64,000 nucleotides of DNA from Escallonia rubra (lineage: Eukaryota > Streptophyta > Magnoliopsida > Escalloniales > Escalloniaceae), in assembly GCA_033065855.1 (NCBI GenBank), contig JAVXUO010002653.1:62001-126000 (forward strand). Direction: 5' to 3'. The number at the start of each line of letters is the position of its first letter. Within the stretch, counting starts at the first letter, position 1. The notes beneath the pieces are model-generated. The model searched no databases and was not told the DNA's origin. It worked only from the letters and a program-made list of their open reading frames with translations. Shown here piece after piece: positions 19,034-31,613 of this stretch. The position numbers and the translations under genes are program-made.

Positions 19034-21752
19034 TCATACCCTTGCCCTTACAGGAGCCCTTTGGCATGTCCTTTTATTGTGTTCAAGCTCCTTACACACT
19101 GAGCACCTAAGTGTGCTTGACCTGTTTTGACTTGGTCTTGACTCATCTTCTTGCCTTTTTCTATGCTTCCTAGGCCTGCCAGGCAGCCTTCTCAGAGGTG
19201 GGGGTAAAACAGTTGGAGGAGTGATGAAAATATCAAGCCACAGCTTCATGTCTGGTACAAGATGTATCATACCCTCATAGGTCTTCAACATTTTGTCCTT
19301 GTGGAAACAAGGATCACAGAAGTCCTCAAGCATACCCCTTCTGTAAGATATGCATGCAACAACATGCCTACAGGGAATCCCAGTCACATCCCATGCCTTA
19401 CATTCACAGCTCATCATCTCAAGATTAACAATGTAGTTGATGGTAAACTCACTAACTTGAAATTCATTGTCATCAGCTACTAAAAGTGTACACTTTCTAC
19501 CATCCTCTCTATTCTTGTTCAACTTTGCCAGAACATTTGGGGGTACAATAGTGTCCCATGTTGATACTGACTGTAACCTCATGTGAAACCTGCCCATCAA
19601 TTTGCTCCTTAGCTGCTCCACCAAGCTCAATATAGGCAGATACCTCAAGTCCCCTACCCAACTGTTGAAGCTCTCAGTGATGTTATTTGTGATACTATCA
19701 CACCTTGCCATTGGATCAAACCCACTCCTTGTCCATGATGATAATGGTAGGTTAGCTAGCCAATCATGAGCTTCCCTACTCTGGTCCTTTATTTTTTCCA
19801 TTGCATACTTAAATGTTTTTGCATTATAAGCCCTAGCAGCCATCCAAAAGCTATTTCTCAACAATAAACCAGGGTGCTTGGCTTTGAAATTTGCATATAC
19901 ATGCCTGCAACAGTGCCTATTATAGACATTTTGGGAAGATATGGTTGATTGCCTCCCCTAACCCCTTATGCCTATCAGTCATAAATGTCCAAGGCTGCTC
20001 ATCCCTGCCCTCCCCAATTTGGCTTTTCAAATGGCCAAAGAAAAACTCCCAACTGTCCCTGTTCTCACTCTCAACAATGCCAAATGCTACAGGAAACAAG
20101 CCATTGTTCCCATCAATAGAAATGGCAGCCAACAGTACACCTCCATATGTTCCTTTTAGATGGCATCCATCAAACCCTATCCATGGCCTACACCCTTTTA
20201 AGAATCCATCAATCATAGCAGGAAATGTGACAAACAGCCTTTTAAATGAAGGTGGAACTGACAGGTCAGGCCTATTGTATTCTAACTCCAATACTGCTTC
20301 AGCGTTTGTCCTCTTAACCATCTCTTTATACATTGGAAGCTTAGCATATGACTCAGCATGTCCTCCATCTATCTCATCTAATGCCCTCTTCCCGGCCCTA
20401 TACAACTGCATTCTACTAGGTTGCACCCTATACTTCTACATTTCTGCCATCATACCAGCAATTTTGATATCTGGATTTGATCTAACTAGTTCTATGAGCT
20501 TGTTAGCAATCCAAGGTGATGTAGCTTCTGGGATTCTACCTTCTCTAACACAAGTGTGGGCTGGTCCAATAGACTTAATCTTGAAAGTTGTTCTATCAGG
20601 GCATACATATGCATGAATTTTACAAGGGCAGTTATCTCTTGCACAATGTCCACTTACTCTTACCAAATCACTCTTATCTCTGACCAATTTAAACCCCTCT
20701 TGTATCACATAGTCCTTCAATGCACTTCTGAAAGAATGCACATCCTCAAATATCAGGCCTACCTCAAAAGAAATATGCCCAGCAGTTGTCTTTTCAAATA
20801 CCTTTCCCCTCAGTTGTTCAGTTCTATCCTTCACAACATCAACACCGGAGTCACTGTCATAATTTGGTTCACAGTCATCACTCCCTTCATAATCAGACAT
20901 ATCATCCTCATACAAACCCACCCCATCACTACTGTCACTTTCCCCCAGGCTAACAGACTCATCATCACTATCCTCACCACTACTCAACCTTGCATATGTT
21001 TCATTAGTATCTTCTTCACTACTCTCCCTGTCTCTTGTCTCATCCCTTTCCTCCTCACTACTCACCATGTCCCTTGTTTCATTTACACCCTCTTCACTGC
21101 TCTCTATGTTCCCTGTTTCAGTTATATCCTCCTCCCTATTCCTTGTTTCAGTTATATCCTCCTCTCTGGTATTTGTTTCATTTGTATCCTCTTCCCTGTT
21201 TTCTGTTTCAGTTATTCCTTCTTCCCTGTTATCTGTTTCAGTTATTTCTTCCTCCCCACTTGCTGTTGCAGTTATTTCTTCCTCCCTACTTGCTATTTCA
21301 GTTATTTCTTCCTCCCTACTTGCCATGTTCCCTGTTCCAACCCTATCCTCATTGCTGCTAACCCTGGGCAATGTTTCAATTACAATTACATCATCGTCTG
21401 CTTCCTCAGCTTCATGTTCAGGAGCAGCTTTAAGTTCTAGGGTCTCATATCCTATTTCTGGTATTGCCTCCACAGTAGATACATACACATCTATCAGTTT
21501 CACACTCTTGTTTAACCTAAACATCTCCATTAAACTCCTATCATCTACGATGTCAATACACATCTCAGTCCTACCCACTAAAACACTCATAGCAAACATA
21601 ACACTAACATTGCTCATAGCATCACTAAGTCCCAGATTACATATGTCATCTAGCAGGTCTATGTAACTGTACCTATCTGGATCAACGTTGGGTATATTGA
21701 ACTCAAACTTCTTGTCATAATGCACCCTAAGATCATGGTAAAGAGAAGCCAT
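19034..21752 (-). pseudogene. mudrA-like MULE transposase, one stop and one frameshift
   Basis: Start chosen at ATG 21752 (MASLYHDLRVHYDKKF), which opens a PB1-like N-terminal domain. Next come an acidic tandem-repeat region (about 21340-20900), the MuDR zinc-binding domain (HSFRSALKDYVIQEGFKLV, CARDNCPCKIHAYVC), and the MULE DDE domain with FDGCHLKGTYGG (D), FMTDRHKGL (D) and NNITESFNSW (E). A SWIM zinc finger (CECKAWDVTGIPCRH) and a C-terminal knuckle (CSVCKELEHNKRTC) follow. A TAG at 20438-20436 is in frame with flanking conserved sequence, and frame shifts near 19918 between FPKC and the CCRHVYANFK segment. All domains and catalytic residues remain, so this is a recently disabled near-full-length transposase. 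A CT-rich tract lies upstream at 22372-22415. Confidence 0.88.
21020..21345 (-). repeat. Coding minisatellite: acidic 10-residue repeat in the transposase
   Basis: About ten 30-bp units encode variations of REEDITETxN between the PB1-like and MuDR domains. The period is a multiple of three and no unit contains a stop, so repeat number could vary without breaking frame. Confidence 0.85.
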
Positions 21753-22657
21753 ATCTGAACCTGGTATAAGATGAAAAGAAAATACTCCTAACTTTAAATA
21801 CATATGTAAAGGGTAAAGAGTAACATGTAAGGACAAAAGACTGCAGACACAACGATATTACGGCATCATTTGTCACTAATTAAGCTTTTTTCAGAAAAGC
21901 TCCAATTTTTCATTCCCGCAAACTACTTAACCTAAATAGATACATCAAATGCATGAGGAGAAAACATGCTACACAAGATACAACCCACTACACTTTCAAT
22001 TCAAGGGATATCTTAAGTACAAAAACCCTAGACATCCTTAGATTTGCATGATAGCACAGACATACGTTTAAATCGAAAAATAAAACCCTAAATAGTAAAA
22101 TTCAAACTGAGCAGACGAAGATCATAACATGCAGTCATCAACTGGTTGTTGATCTACGAGAAAATGAGTTTTAAAAATGGCTAAATTTTGCAGAACAAAA
22201 CCCAAACACAGTGTATTCACGTTCATACAAAACATCGTAAATGGCTAACAAATGGGTTCGCGATTACTAACCTTAAATTGTTTCTAGCACAACTTTCTCA
22301 CGCCGACCACGACTTCAATCTTTCACGAACTAGGGTTTTTTTTAGTGTCTGAGAGATGAACAGACGGGAAACGAGGAGAGAGAGGGAGAGGGAGGGAGAG
22401 AGAGAGAGAGAGATGAGAGAGAAAATATATATAATAAAATGATGCATGAGCTTCCACTTTCCCGCTTTTTGTCTCCCAAGGGCAAATCAGGATTTCCACT
22501 TTTATTTAAGGGCAATTAGGTCTTTTTGTCAAAACCGTTATGTATTTTTGCATTCCGTCTGGTCAAAGGACATAAGTGTAATTATACCAAACTATTGTCA
22601 TTGGCTGTAATTATACCCAAACCTCAAGGATATAAGTGTAATTTGCCCTTCTTTCTT

Positions 22658-23257
22658 TTTTGGCTATTTTGTGCACAAAATTCATGTGGCTTTTGATATT
22701 ATGTTTTAGAACAATAAAGGTAGTAGAATTTCATTTTGAATTTTTTTATAGTCGTTTGAAATTAAAAAAAAAAGAATTAGGATTGGATTTCGCTGATGAT
22801 TTTTTTTTTCTATAAGGTGAAATTCAATGAAAAATGACAGGTTTTCATAGGATTTGAATTTACTTTAATTAAAAGTAATTATTTAGCCTATTTTATCTTT
22901 AAGATTCTTTACTACTTAATGGACTCGTGCAAATGCACCAGACGGGATTGTAAATGGGCCTTTCGTCCAAACAAAGAAATTTTAAATAATTTCGTGATAT
23001 TGAAATGCCTAATAATTTTTCAATGTTAATTGGACATGATAAGACTAACCATAATAGATAATTTTTCTAGCTCTTATGTTCCGTTTACCTAATAATTTTT
23101 CAACAGTAATCGGACAAGACATGACTAACCGTAGCAAATTATTTTCCTAGCTCTTATATACCGTTTACTTTTTCTTGGAGTTTTAATTTGAGGATGCTCA
23201 ATATAACATTACATCATCGTCTTGTAATATATTAACTATGTCATTTTCAGCATTGCC
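22658..23257. other. AT-rich intergenic DNA
   Basis: No gene recognised. A segment around 23030-23060 (AATTTTTC, GGACATGATAAGACTAACC) recurs imperfectly at about 23090-23125. Confidence 0.5.
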
Positions 23258-23450
23258 CATTGACATTTCTAGAATTGGGGATCACGTGAATTACGGAGGG
23301 AATTATAGGAATTATACATCCCAAAAATATAGAAAAAACCGTGTAAAGGTTGTCAATTTCTTTGATTTTTTCTCAAATTTAATCGGCTGCTCATGCTATA
23401 AATCAACTACCGTGTAAATTAAACAAAATGAGAAAGATATACCTTTTTTA
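23258..23450 (+). repeat. 5' LTR of the second copia element
   Basis: About 193 bp, pairing with 28052-28247. The first two bases and the terminal CA have mutated relative to the 3' LTR (TGTTGACA there, CATTGACA here). Confidence 0.88.
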
Positions 23451-23631
23451 TGGTATCAGAGCATAGGGCCTAGACCTTGAGAGGTTTTTTTTGCAAAATA
23501 ACAAAAAAGAAAGAAAGAAGAGGGAGACCTTGAGAGGCTGAGAGAATGGTGGAGAAATCTCTGTCCACTGACAATTTCGAAATAGGAGCAAAGAGCTCTC
23601 TACTTGCAGACTTGACGTCTAGATTCAAATA

Positions 23632-25860
23632 ATGAATCAGACTCCATCGGCAGCAAGTCAGGAGACACTTGCAACACCAATCGACATCAAGCTAGATGAT
23701 ACTAACTACGAACTTTGGTCCCAGGTTGTTGAGATGTATATCTCGGGCAAATACAAGCTAGAATACATAAATGGAGATCTCTGACAGCCATAAGAGACAA
23801 ATCCTACTTTTAGAAAACAAAGACAAAAGAAACGCAGTGGTGAAGAGTTGACTAATTAACTCCATGGATCCAAAACTAATCATTAATTATATTCGATTTC
23901 CAACTGCAAAAGCGGTTTAGGATGTTATTGCTACGACGTATTTTGACGGGGCTTACACATTATAAGTCTATGATCTCAAAAGAAAAGTGACAATGATGAG
24001 ACAAATTGAAGGATCTATCGAAACATATTACAACAACCTTCAAGGCTTGTGACTAGAAATCAAGTTTTGGCTACCAAATCCGATGAAATGCGAATCTGAT
24101 ATAAAGAAATATAACTCTATTATTCAAGAAGATAGAGTTTATACTTTCCTAGAAGGGTTAGATGATCGACCTAATAAAATTTGAGGAGATGTGCTTCAGG
24201 TTAAACCAATTCCCACGACTATTCATACGCGCATGTTCGCTGAGAAGATTTAAGACAATCTGTGATATTAACAAAAGATGATTCTGCGCACGGTGCAGTC
24301 ATGGCCTCAAAAGGATAGAAATCACAGCAACAACCTTCACTTTAGCTAAATGGAAAACATAATTTCTCAACAAAACCAAAACCACAATGAGAAGAAGTGG
24401 ATTGCACACATTGCAGAAGTCCAAAACATACCAGGGACACTTTCCTTAAGCTACATGGATATCCTGAATGGTGGCATAACCTTAAAGCAAAAAATGAACA
24501 TGACGTTGGTTGGGTTACTCTTATGAATACCGGAGACACTTCTGATGCCGCATCTACTGAGCCACAGCTGTTCCTCATATCGCAACAGGGAGTATTACTG
24601 GTTACTGCGAATAAAACAAAAGCCTTAGATAATCCAGGTAACGGAAGTTGGATTATTGATTCAGGAGTTACAGATCATATGACATTTGATTCACATGATT
24701 TCATTAAAACAAGTTAACCAAAAAGGACATCCATTGCTAACGCCAATGGGGTAAACATATCCGGTCACAGGGGTGGGAAGAGTAGCACTCTCCCCATCTT
24801 TTAAAATTTTGAATACTCTGCTGGTTCGATCCCTTTCTAATAAAGTACTATCTGTTGGACAAGTCACTCAAGAACTAAACTATTGCGTACTAATGTATCC
24901 GAAGTTTTGATTGTTTCGGGATCTTCGCAATAAGAAGATTATTGGTCGTGGTACTAAAGAAGAAAGGCTATACTACATGGATGATCTTAATCTTGGACAG
25001 ACAAATACAACACATGGAACCAATGATAAGGAAAGACAAATATGGTTATGGCACTATCGACTGGGACATCCATCTTTTTCTTACTTAAAGCATCTCTTTC
25101 CAAGTTTTTTTTAGACTCACATGAATATTTATTTCGCACTGAAACTTGCATTTTGGCTAAGAGCCATTGTGTTCCTTATCCTATTAGCTTTAAAAATTGT
25201 AAGAAACCTTTTATGTTAGTACATTCAGATGTTTAAGGGCCGACTCCTATCATGATTTCTTCTGGTATTAGGTGGTTTGTGTTATTTGTCGATGATTGTA
25301 CAAGCATGACTTGGCTCTATTGATGAAGAATAAGAGTAAAGTTCTTTTGGTATTTTTTGCTCTTTTCATAAGATGGTCAAAACTCAATTTTCAACTGACA
25401 TTCAGATTCTTCGATCGGATAATGGTGGCGACTATAGTAAAATCAAATGCAATAGTACTTTCAAGAATATTGTATATTTCATGAAACAAGTTTCACTTAT
25501 ACTCCACAACAAAACGAAGTTGCAGAACGGAAGAATAGGCACTTGAAACAACATTAGCCTTCTTGACGGAAGCACATGCACCCCAAAGATATTGGACATG
25601 TGCAGTTGTGGCCTCTGTGTGTTTAATCAACCGAATGCCACCATCCTGAGTATTGAAGTTTGAGACCCCTTTGCAAACTCTGCTCATTATAGATTCATTG
25701 CCCTCAGTCTTAATGCTTCCACCCCGAATATTTGGACGTGTAGCATATGTGCACATTCACAAAACACAGCGGACCAAACTTGATACGTGTACTATTAGGT
25801 GTATTTTCCCTTGATATGGGAACCATAAAAAAGGCTATCGGTGTTACAATCCCTCAACTA
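23632..25860 (+). pseudogene. Copia gag, protease and integrase remnants
   Basis: Gag begins at ATG 23632 (MNQTPSAAS, then IKLDDTNYELWSQVVEMYI). Recognisable later are a zinc-knuckle region at 24397 (CTHCRSPKHTRDTFLKLHGYP), a protease site at about 24650 (WIIDSGVTDHMTF, Ala to Val in the usual DSGA), the GAG-pre-integrase HHCC part at about 25040 (IWLWHYRLGHPSFSYL), and integrase pieces at about 25270 (WFVLFVDDCTSMTWLY) and 25410 (ILRSDNGGDY). Stops and frameshifts separate all of these, so no functional product is expected. Confidence 0.75.
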
Positions 25861-26639
25861 GGCGCCTCTATAGCACCATGGATGTCATCTTTCTAGGATC
25901 TGACTGTTTTTTTTTTTCAGAATCCAATTACGATTCTTGTCTTCAGGGGGAGACATTTTGTGAAGAGCATAGTATGTGGGAAAAGATGGTCGGGTTTTGA
26001 TAGTACAATACCATAACAATGTGTAGAATTACTACTGATTCAAACACGGGAGCTTATTTACTGTCACAGGAAGCAACCAAGACTCAATCATGAATAATAG
26101 AAGATGATGTAACTGGTTCAATTAGCGGCCAAGAGCAGGCTATACAATCTACCAGGGAAGAGCAGTTCCTCCTTCCCAGCTCTGAGGTATAGAATTTAGA
26201 TTCTCATGTTAACTTGACATAACTTTTAATAAATTTGTTGGCTATAAATTATCTTTCAGGCAGAACCGTGACAAGCCACCAAGCCGATATTCACAAGACC
26301 ATAAGAAAAATAGGATGAGGTATCCTATAGCCAACTATGTTTGTACAAAACGCTTGTCATATCCTCTTAAAGCCTTTGTGCACAAGGTATCGTCATAACA
26401 GGTTCCAAAATTAGCATAAGAGGCCTTAAGCAACTCAAAATGTATCCAAGCGATAAATGAAGAAATGCCAGCACTAGAAAATATGAACACATGGAGACTG
26501 GTGCCACTACCTGAAAGAAAGAAACCATTGGGTGCAAGTGAGTATTTTCCATCGAGTACAAGGCAAATGGATCAATAAATCGGTACAAAGAAAAACTTTG
26601 TAGCAAGGGGATACACTCAGTCTATGGTATAGACCATAA

Positions 26640-27990
26640 AGTAACTTTTTCTCCGATTGCGAAGCTAAATACAGTCAAGGTGCTATTGTCTTTTGTAGAT
26701 TGGCCACTACATCAGTTCGATGTGAAAATTCTTTTCTACATGGAGATCTCGAGGAAGAATTTTATGTGGATATGCCAGTGGCTTTACCAGTTCTCAAGCA
26801 GTAACTGTATGCAAGTTACATAACGCATTTTATGGTTTAAAACAGTCCCCAAGCCCCAAGAGCATGGTTTGAACGCTTCAGCTTGGCCATGAAGAAGCAC
26901 AGCTTTAAACAAAGCAATGATGACCACACATTGTTCTTGAAGCATTGGGAAGGTATGGTGACAATCTCAATCTTTTATTTTGATGATACGATAATCACAG
27001 GGAATGACGAAAAGGAGAGCATAGCTTTAAACAAAGCAATGATGATTACACCTTGTTCTTGAAGCATTGGGAAGGTATGGTGATAGCCTCAATCATTTAT
27101 TTTGATGATATGATAATCACAGGGAATGATGAGGAGGAGATTACAAACTTGCAAGAGTATTTAGCAACTGAGATTAAGATGAAGAATCTCGAAGGACTCA
27201 AATATTTCTTGGGAATAAAAGTTGCTCGCTTTACCCAAGGAATTTTTCTCTCATAGAGAAAATATGTTTTAGACTTACTGGCTAAAATAGGGATGCTTGA
27301 ATGTAAACTAGATGACACTTCTATAGTTCAAAACCATGGACTAAGAGAACATTAAGGCCAGATTCCCACAAATAGAGAGAGAGGTATTAACAACTTGTAG
27401 GCAAGCTAATCTACTTGTCGCATACAAGGCCAGATATTGCATATGTTGTCAGCCTAGTTAGCCAATTTATGCATAATACAAGTACATATCATATGTATGC
27501 TGTAATCCGGATTTTACATACTTAAAGTCCTCTCCTGGAAAGGAACTCGTGTTCAGAAAAAACCACCACGTGGATATTGATGGTTATACAGATGCAGCTT
27601 GGGTAGGAATGCCAGTGATAGGAAATCAACATCAGGATACTTCAAATTTGTATGGGAAAATTTAGTCACTTGAAGAAGCAAGAAGCAGAACATAGTTTAT
27701 CTTTCTAGTGCGGAAGCTGAATTTAGAGACATGGCTAAAGGATTCTGTGAACTACTTTGGTTAAAAGGATTATTGGTAGAGATTGGTCACTAGTCAAAAT
27801 CATCTGTGAACATGTTTTACGATGACCAGCAATACAAATTGCTCAAAATCCAGTTCAGCATGACTGTACAAATCGTGTTGAAGTGGATCAACATTTTAGA
27901 AGAAACTCGAAGCAAAGATAATACATTTTCCATTTGTGAAATCAGAAGAGCAATTGGCTGGCATTTACAAAAATAGTTCTAAGCAAAGTC
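26640..27990 (+). pseudogene. Copia reverse transcriptase and RNase H remnants
   Basis: RT similarity includes FHGDLEEEFYVD-like residues near 26740, the polymerase site FDDMIITGNDEEE at about 27105, and YFLGIKVAR at about 27210. RNase H shows DIDGYTDAAW at about 27570 and a VNMFYDDQ region near 27810. A 122-bp segment covering the RT active site is tandemly duplicated (first copy 26901-27022, second 27023-27144), which shifts the frame. Confidence 0.75.
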
Positions 27991-28051
27991 TTCCATAACT
28001 CTCTTCAAAAGCTGGACATTAGAAAAATTTATGCACCAACTTGAGGGGGAG

Positions 28052-28247
28052 TGTTGACATTTGCTAAAATTAGGGATCACGTGTATTACAGAGGGAAATT
28101 GCAGGGATTACCCCAAAATATCGGCAAAATCATGTTTACAAAGGCTGTCAATTTCTTTGATTTTTTCCCAAATTTAATCAGTTGCTCCTGCTATAAAGCA
28201 ACTACTATGTACACAAACAAAATTAGAAAGATATACCATTTTTTTCA
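28052..28247 (+). repeat. 3' LTR of the second copia element
   Basis: A 196-bp LTR, TGTTGACA to TTTTTTCA, followed by the TTGCC target duplication at 28248-28252. Confidence 0.9.
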
Positions 28248-28451
28248 TTGCCTTGGTTCTTTTATATGCATCATTCCTTTTATATTTCTTTAGTATGTTT
28301 CATTTGCAAGATCTCATGGTTGTTTTCACTGGTAAACGTAAGTGTGCAGTGGATGAATGATTTTAATTTTTGTCTATGCCATTAATTATATAAAAGGAAT
28401 CATTTTATTTAAAAAAAAAACAAAATGCTCCTACATAAGCAATAATTTTTG

Positions 28452-28610
28452 GGGTTAAATATAAAATTGTCCTCAATAATATGCACATTTTTGCAGGTCT
28501 ATCCCTGTATTTGAAAATTTTGTAATAGTTTCCCTCCACATTACTAATATCATTGCAAAACTGTTCCTTGATCAAAATTTCTTTCTAAAATGCCACTCTA
28601 AGTAAGCATG
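28452..28610. repeat. Solitary MULE-type terminus
   Basis: GGGTTAAATATAAAATTGTC at 28452 and the following TTTTTGCA, TTGTAATAGT and CATTGCAAAAC resemble the terminal repeat of the small MULE at 33515. No matching opposite end was found nearby, so this is one decayed end. Confidence 0.5.
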
Positions 28611-28881
28611 CGTCGTCCATATACATATAATAATGATAATAATGTCAAATTAGTTACTTATAATTATATAAAACTTGAAAAAGTCTTACTGTTTTTTTTT
28701 CTAATCGTGATTTTCTAGTTTTCTCATCTTCTTCCTTTTAACAGACACACCACCCTCTCCCCCCGAATTCAGATATGCATCGGCACCTCCAACCAACTTC
28801 TCATTGCCGTCACGTACACCCAACACTCCAAACCACCAACCACCCCATAGCTACAACCTAGCACATCATTTTTTTAACACC

Positions 28882-28920
<39 letters not shown>

Positions 28921-29500
28921 TCTATGGATTTGGTTGTAAGAAATTGGATGCCGGTGGTGGAAGGGGGTATGGTGGATGTAATATCCCAAGATCTAAGAAT
29001 GGTTTTACGATAAAAATCTTATATGGCTATTCAATGGACCTTTAGCGATGAATTTGGGGAGCATTATAGTTTATGATTTTTAGCGACAATTTTAGAATCA
29101 TAAGTTATAATCTAATAATAGCTGCTATAACTGATATTGATTTAGGTCTTTATAGTGACAATTTGTGTGACCGAATTTTATCAATAACTTTTAGCAATGA
29201 TTAATGAAGCGAGAATAGTTATAAATCTAAAATTAAATTGAGGACTATTGAATAATTAAATGATTTTAATAAAAATCAGATTTTAATTTAAGATTAATGT
29301 CAACTCTTTAAATTAAGGAGAAAATTAAGGAGAAAGAGAATTTGGGGTATATAGAGAAAGAGAATTTCTCTCTTTCGGTTACAACAGAGAGAGAGAGAGA
29401 GAGAGAGAGATTAGAAGGCTAAATTACACATAGAAAGATTGAGGGAAAGGATCGAGCAAGGGACTCGCCAGAATCTGACTAAGCATATCTTTTTCAGGTT
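28611..29500. other. Intergenic DNA with CT/GA microsatellites
   Basis: No gene. A CT run at about 28889-28918 and a GA run at about 29388-29411. Degenerate CACTA subterminal motifs (TTTAGCGATGAA, TTTAGCGACAA, TTTTAGCAATGA) occur at about 29040-29210 without a terminus. Confidence 0.5.
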
Positions 29501-29504
29501 AGTT

Positions 29505-31613
29505 TTCTACTCCCTTCTCTCTAATCACTCAAGGTTTTATGAAAACTATATTGATGGTTGCCATGAGATTTCTGTAGGTATGAATTAGAAAAGTTACGAC
29601 CATGGTGGCCATGATCGTGGGCTCAAGAAAGTGTGTATAGGGGCATGGGGAGGAAGCCGTTAAAAAAGAGGTTGTGCAAGAGTGTGAGCGTTTTGTGAGA
29701 AGCGGGGGGTTTTTAGGATTGCAATGGCTGCCCGATAGACAGCCATGATTGTATTAGTGTGTATCTATGTGTTTATGCGGCAAAAAACGAGGGCTGTCGT
29801 GAAGTGGGCTTGGGGGAGTGCATGTGGGTGTGCATGTGTTAAGCAAGAAGAAGCCACAGCCGTGGGGTAGTGGCTGTGATGTACCTCTTGAAATGTTATG
29901 AAGGGGATGTGTGGAGAGTGAGTGTTGTGCTGGTGTGCATAAGTGTAAAGAGAGAAGACCCACTGCGTTGAGGCCATGGGGTGTGGAAGGTGTAATGTCT
30001 GCTATGGAATGTAATGTGTGATTATGTGGGTATTTTTTTGTGTAAGAGTGTGTGCCGTGATTGTTATGTGTGTGTTATGTGCTAGTATATGGGATTGAGC
30101 CGCAAGAATGGAGGGGGGAAGCTACTGTGACTGTTGTATATTGTGTGTGGGTGCTGGAAAAATAAAGAGGAAGCCACTGCCTATGTGAAGGTATTTGTGA
30201 GTGAGTGGATCTGTGAGATGTGTAGTCTGCTATGTGTGTGTTCGGGAGTCTTGAAAGTGGGTACAGATGATTAAGGACGATGAAGAATTGTTGTGCTGTG
30301 CATTAAAAAAAATTATACACTATGCTTGCATGGTACAACAGTGGGGATCGTGCAATTATTGTCAATTACTGAAACTTTGCAAAAAGTTTCTTAGGGTCAT
30401 CTTAGAATTACTGGTAAATTTTAGATTTTTTTGAAATCGGGTAGTATTTTTTTAATAATTTTAAAAAATTCAGTTTTTTTTAAAATTTTTTAGGAGACTT
30501 TTAAATTCTTAATAAATTTTGAAAAAATTCATGTAATGTTTTTATGATATAAAGAAGTTTTAGTTTTAGTTTCATAATTTTTAAAGTTGATTTGGTACTA
30601 AATCCGTATTGCATTCGATTTAGCAAAACATATAATTTTAAAATGATTTCGATGCTTTTTAAATCATAATTTCAGTTTTACTATTTTTCTATATATTATG
30701 AAGCTATCATGAAAATTATGGGACTTTGATTTGATCTAGAAGTATTAATTTTTATTTTTGGGCTTTGTAACTTGTTATGCTGTTTTAAGCTATAAAAGTA
30801 AATTATAAGGATTTATTATGAATTTTGCTATGTCTTAATGCCTTATAGAGTGTGGGGGGTTATCGGTTAAGTTTGACCATCTGAAGGATCTATTTCATTT
30901 TGATTTAGGTTGAGAGTGTCGGAATGATCTATTTCATTTTGATTTAGGTTGAGAGTGTCGGAATGAGTAATTAGTATTGGATTTATAGTGTTTTGAGACG
31001 AGAATTTTTTCTATTAAGTAAATTATCAATTTAGTTAAGTCAAGGAATTTTGAAAGAGGTTGCATAACATCACATAGCGTGGATTGAGGAAAGAAATTCC
31101 ATCCGAACCCAACTTTTTAGTTTGATTTCGTATGTTATTTCTATTTGTTTCTCCAATGCCATTGGACTCTGGTTAATTGTTACAAGAATGTGTTGATTGC
31201 CCATGAAATCTTATTTTGAGCCTTAAACGATTTTTGACATTCATGTCGATGCTCATATTTTATTGCCCATCGAGCATCAAATTATATGTCGAATTAGCAA
31301 TTACTGTATTCTGAACATTGACATGAGATTCTGCATTGGTATGTATTGGCGGGCGTTATTGTGTATTGGGCAGAATTGGTGTGCATCGGAGGATTTGGTG
31401 TGTATTGGTGTGGGTTAATACATTGATGGACTAGTCGGTGTACATATGCATATGTAGTTATTAGTGTTAGTGAGTATCACTTTTATGGCTTTGCTAAGTG
31501 ATTACCCTGCATTACATGTGTGGCTTTGCAATTGCTCATGTTCAATATCATTGGTAATTATTTGCATCGTATCTGAAAGTGTTCTTATTTGTATCTGGTT
31601 TCAAGCATTGAGT
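29505..31613. repeat. Anonymous 2.1-kb direct repeat, copy 1
   Basis: Similarity to copy 2 begins at CTTCTCTCTAATCA (about 29515) and ends near TATCTGGTTTCAAGCA (about 31612). No coding potential is evident; GT-rich and AT-rich stretches alternate. A 39-bp unit (GATCTATTTCATTTTGATTT...) is tandemly doubled at about 30886-30964 in this copy only. It preserves the uninterrupted sequence at the SINE site (about 29910) and the hAT site (about 30055) of copy 2. Confidence 0.8.

Larger units (their letters stand above)
17024..22648 (-). mobile_element. MULE with convergent GRF and mudrA-like genes, 9-bp target duplication
   Basis: Terminal inverted repeats of about 57 bp start GGGCAAATTACACTTATATCC at 17024 and, inverted, at 22648. 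A perfect 9-bp duplication TTCTTTCTT flanks the element (17015-17023 and 22649-22657), as expected for Mutator-like transposition. It carries a transposase on the minus strand and a small GRF zinc-finger gene on the plus strand, ending toward each other, with a minisatellite between. The transposase has one stop and one frameshift, so this copy probably does not code for active enzyme. Confidence 0.93.
23258..28247 (+). mobile_element. Second Ty1/copia element, decayed, short LTRs, TSD TTGCC
   Basis: LTRs of about 195 bp lie at 23258-23450 and 28052-28247 (GGGATCACGTG, TTTCTTTGATTTTTTC and TAGAAAGATATACC conserved). The target duplication TTGCC is at 23253-23257 and 28248-28252. TGGTATCAGAGC at 23451 is the iMet tRNA primer site. 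GAGGGGGAG before the 3' LTR is the polypurine tract. The interior has copia domains in order but many stops, frameshifts and a 122-bp duplication, so it is old. Confidence 0.92.

Noticed and set aside
20556..21666. Plus-strand reading frames of 100-294 codons
   Set aside because: They are antisense shadows of the mudrA-like acidic repeat region, rich in Phe/Ser/Leu only because the sense strand encodes Glu/Thr repeats.
29754..29977. Minus-strand frames rich in His/Pro/Thr
   Set aside because: They fall in the GT-rich part of the anonymous direct repeat, and the equivalent part of copy 2 does not keep the frame.
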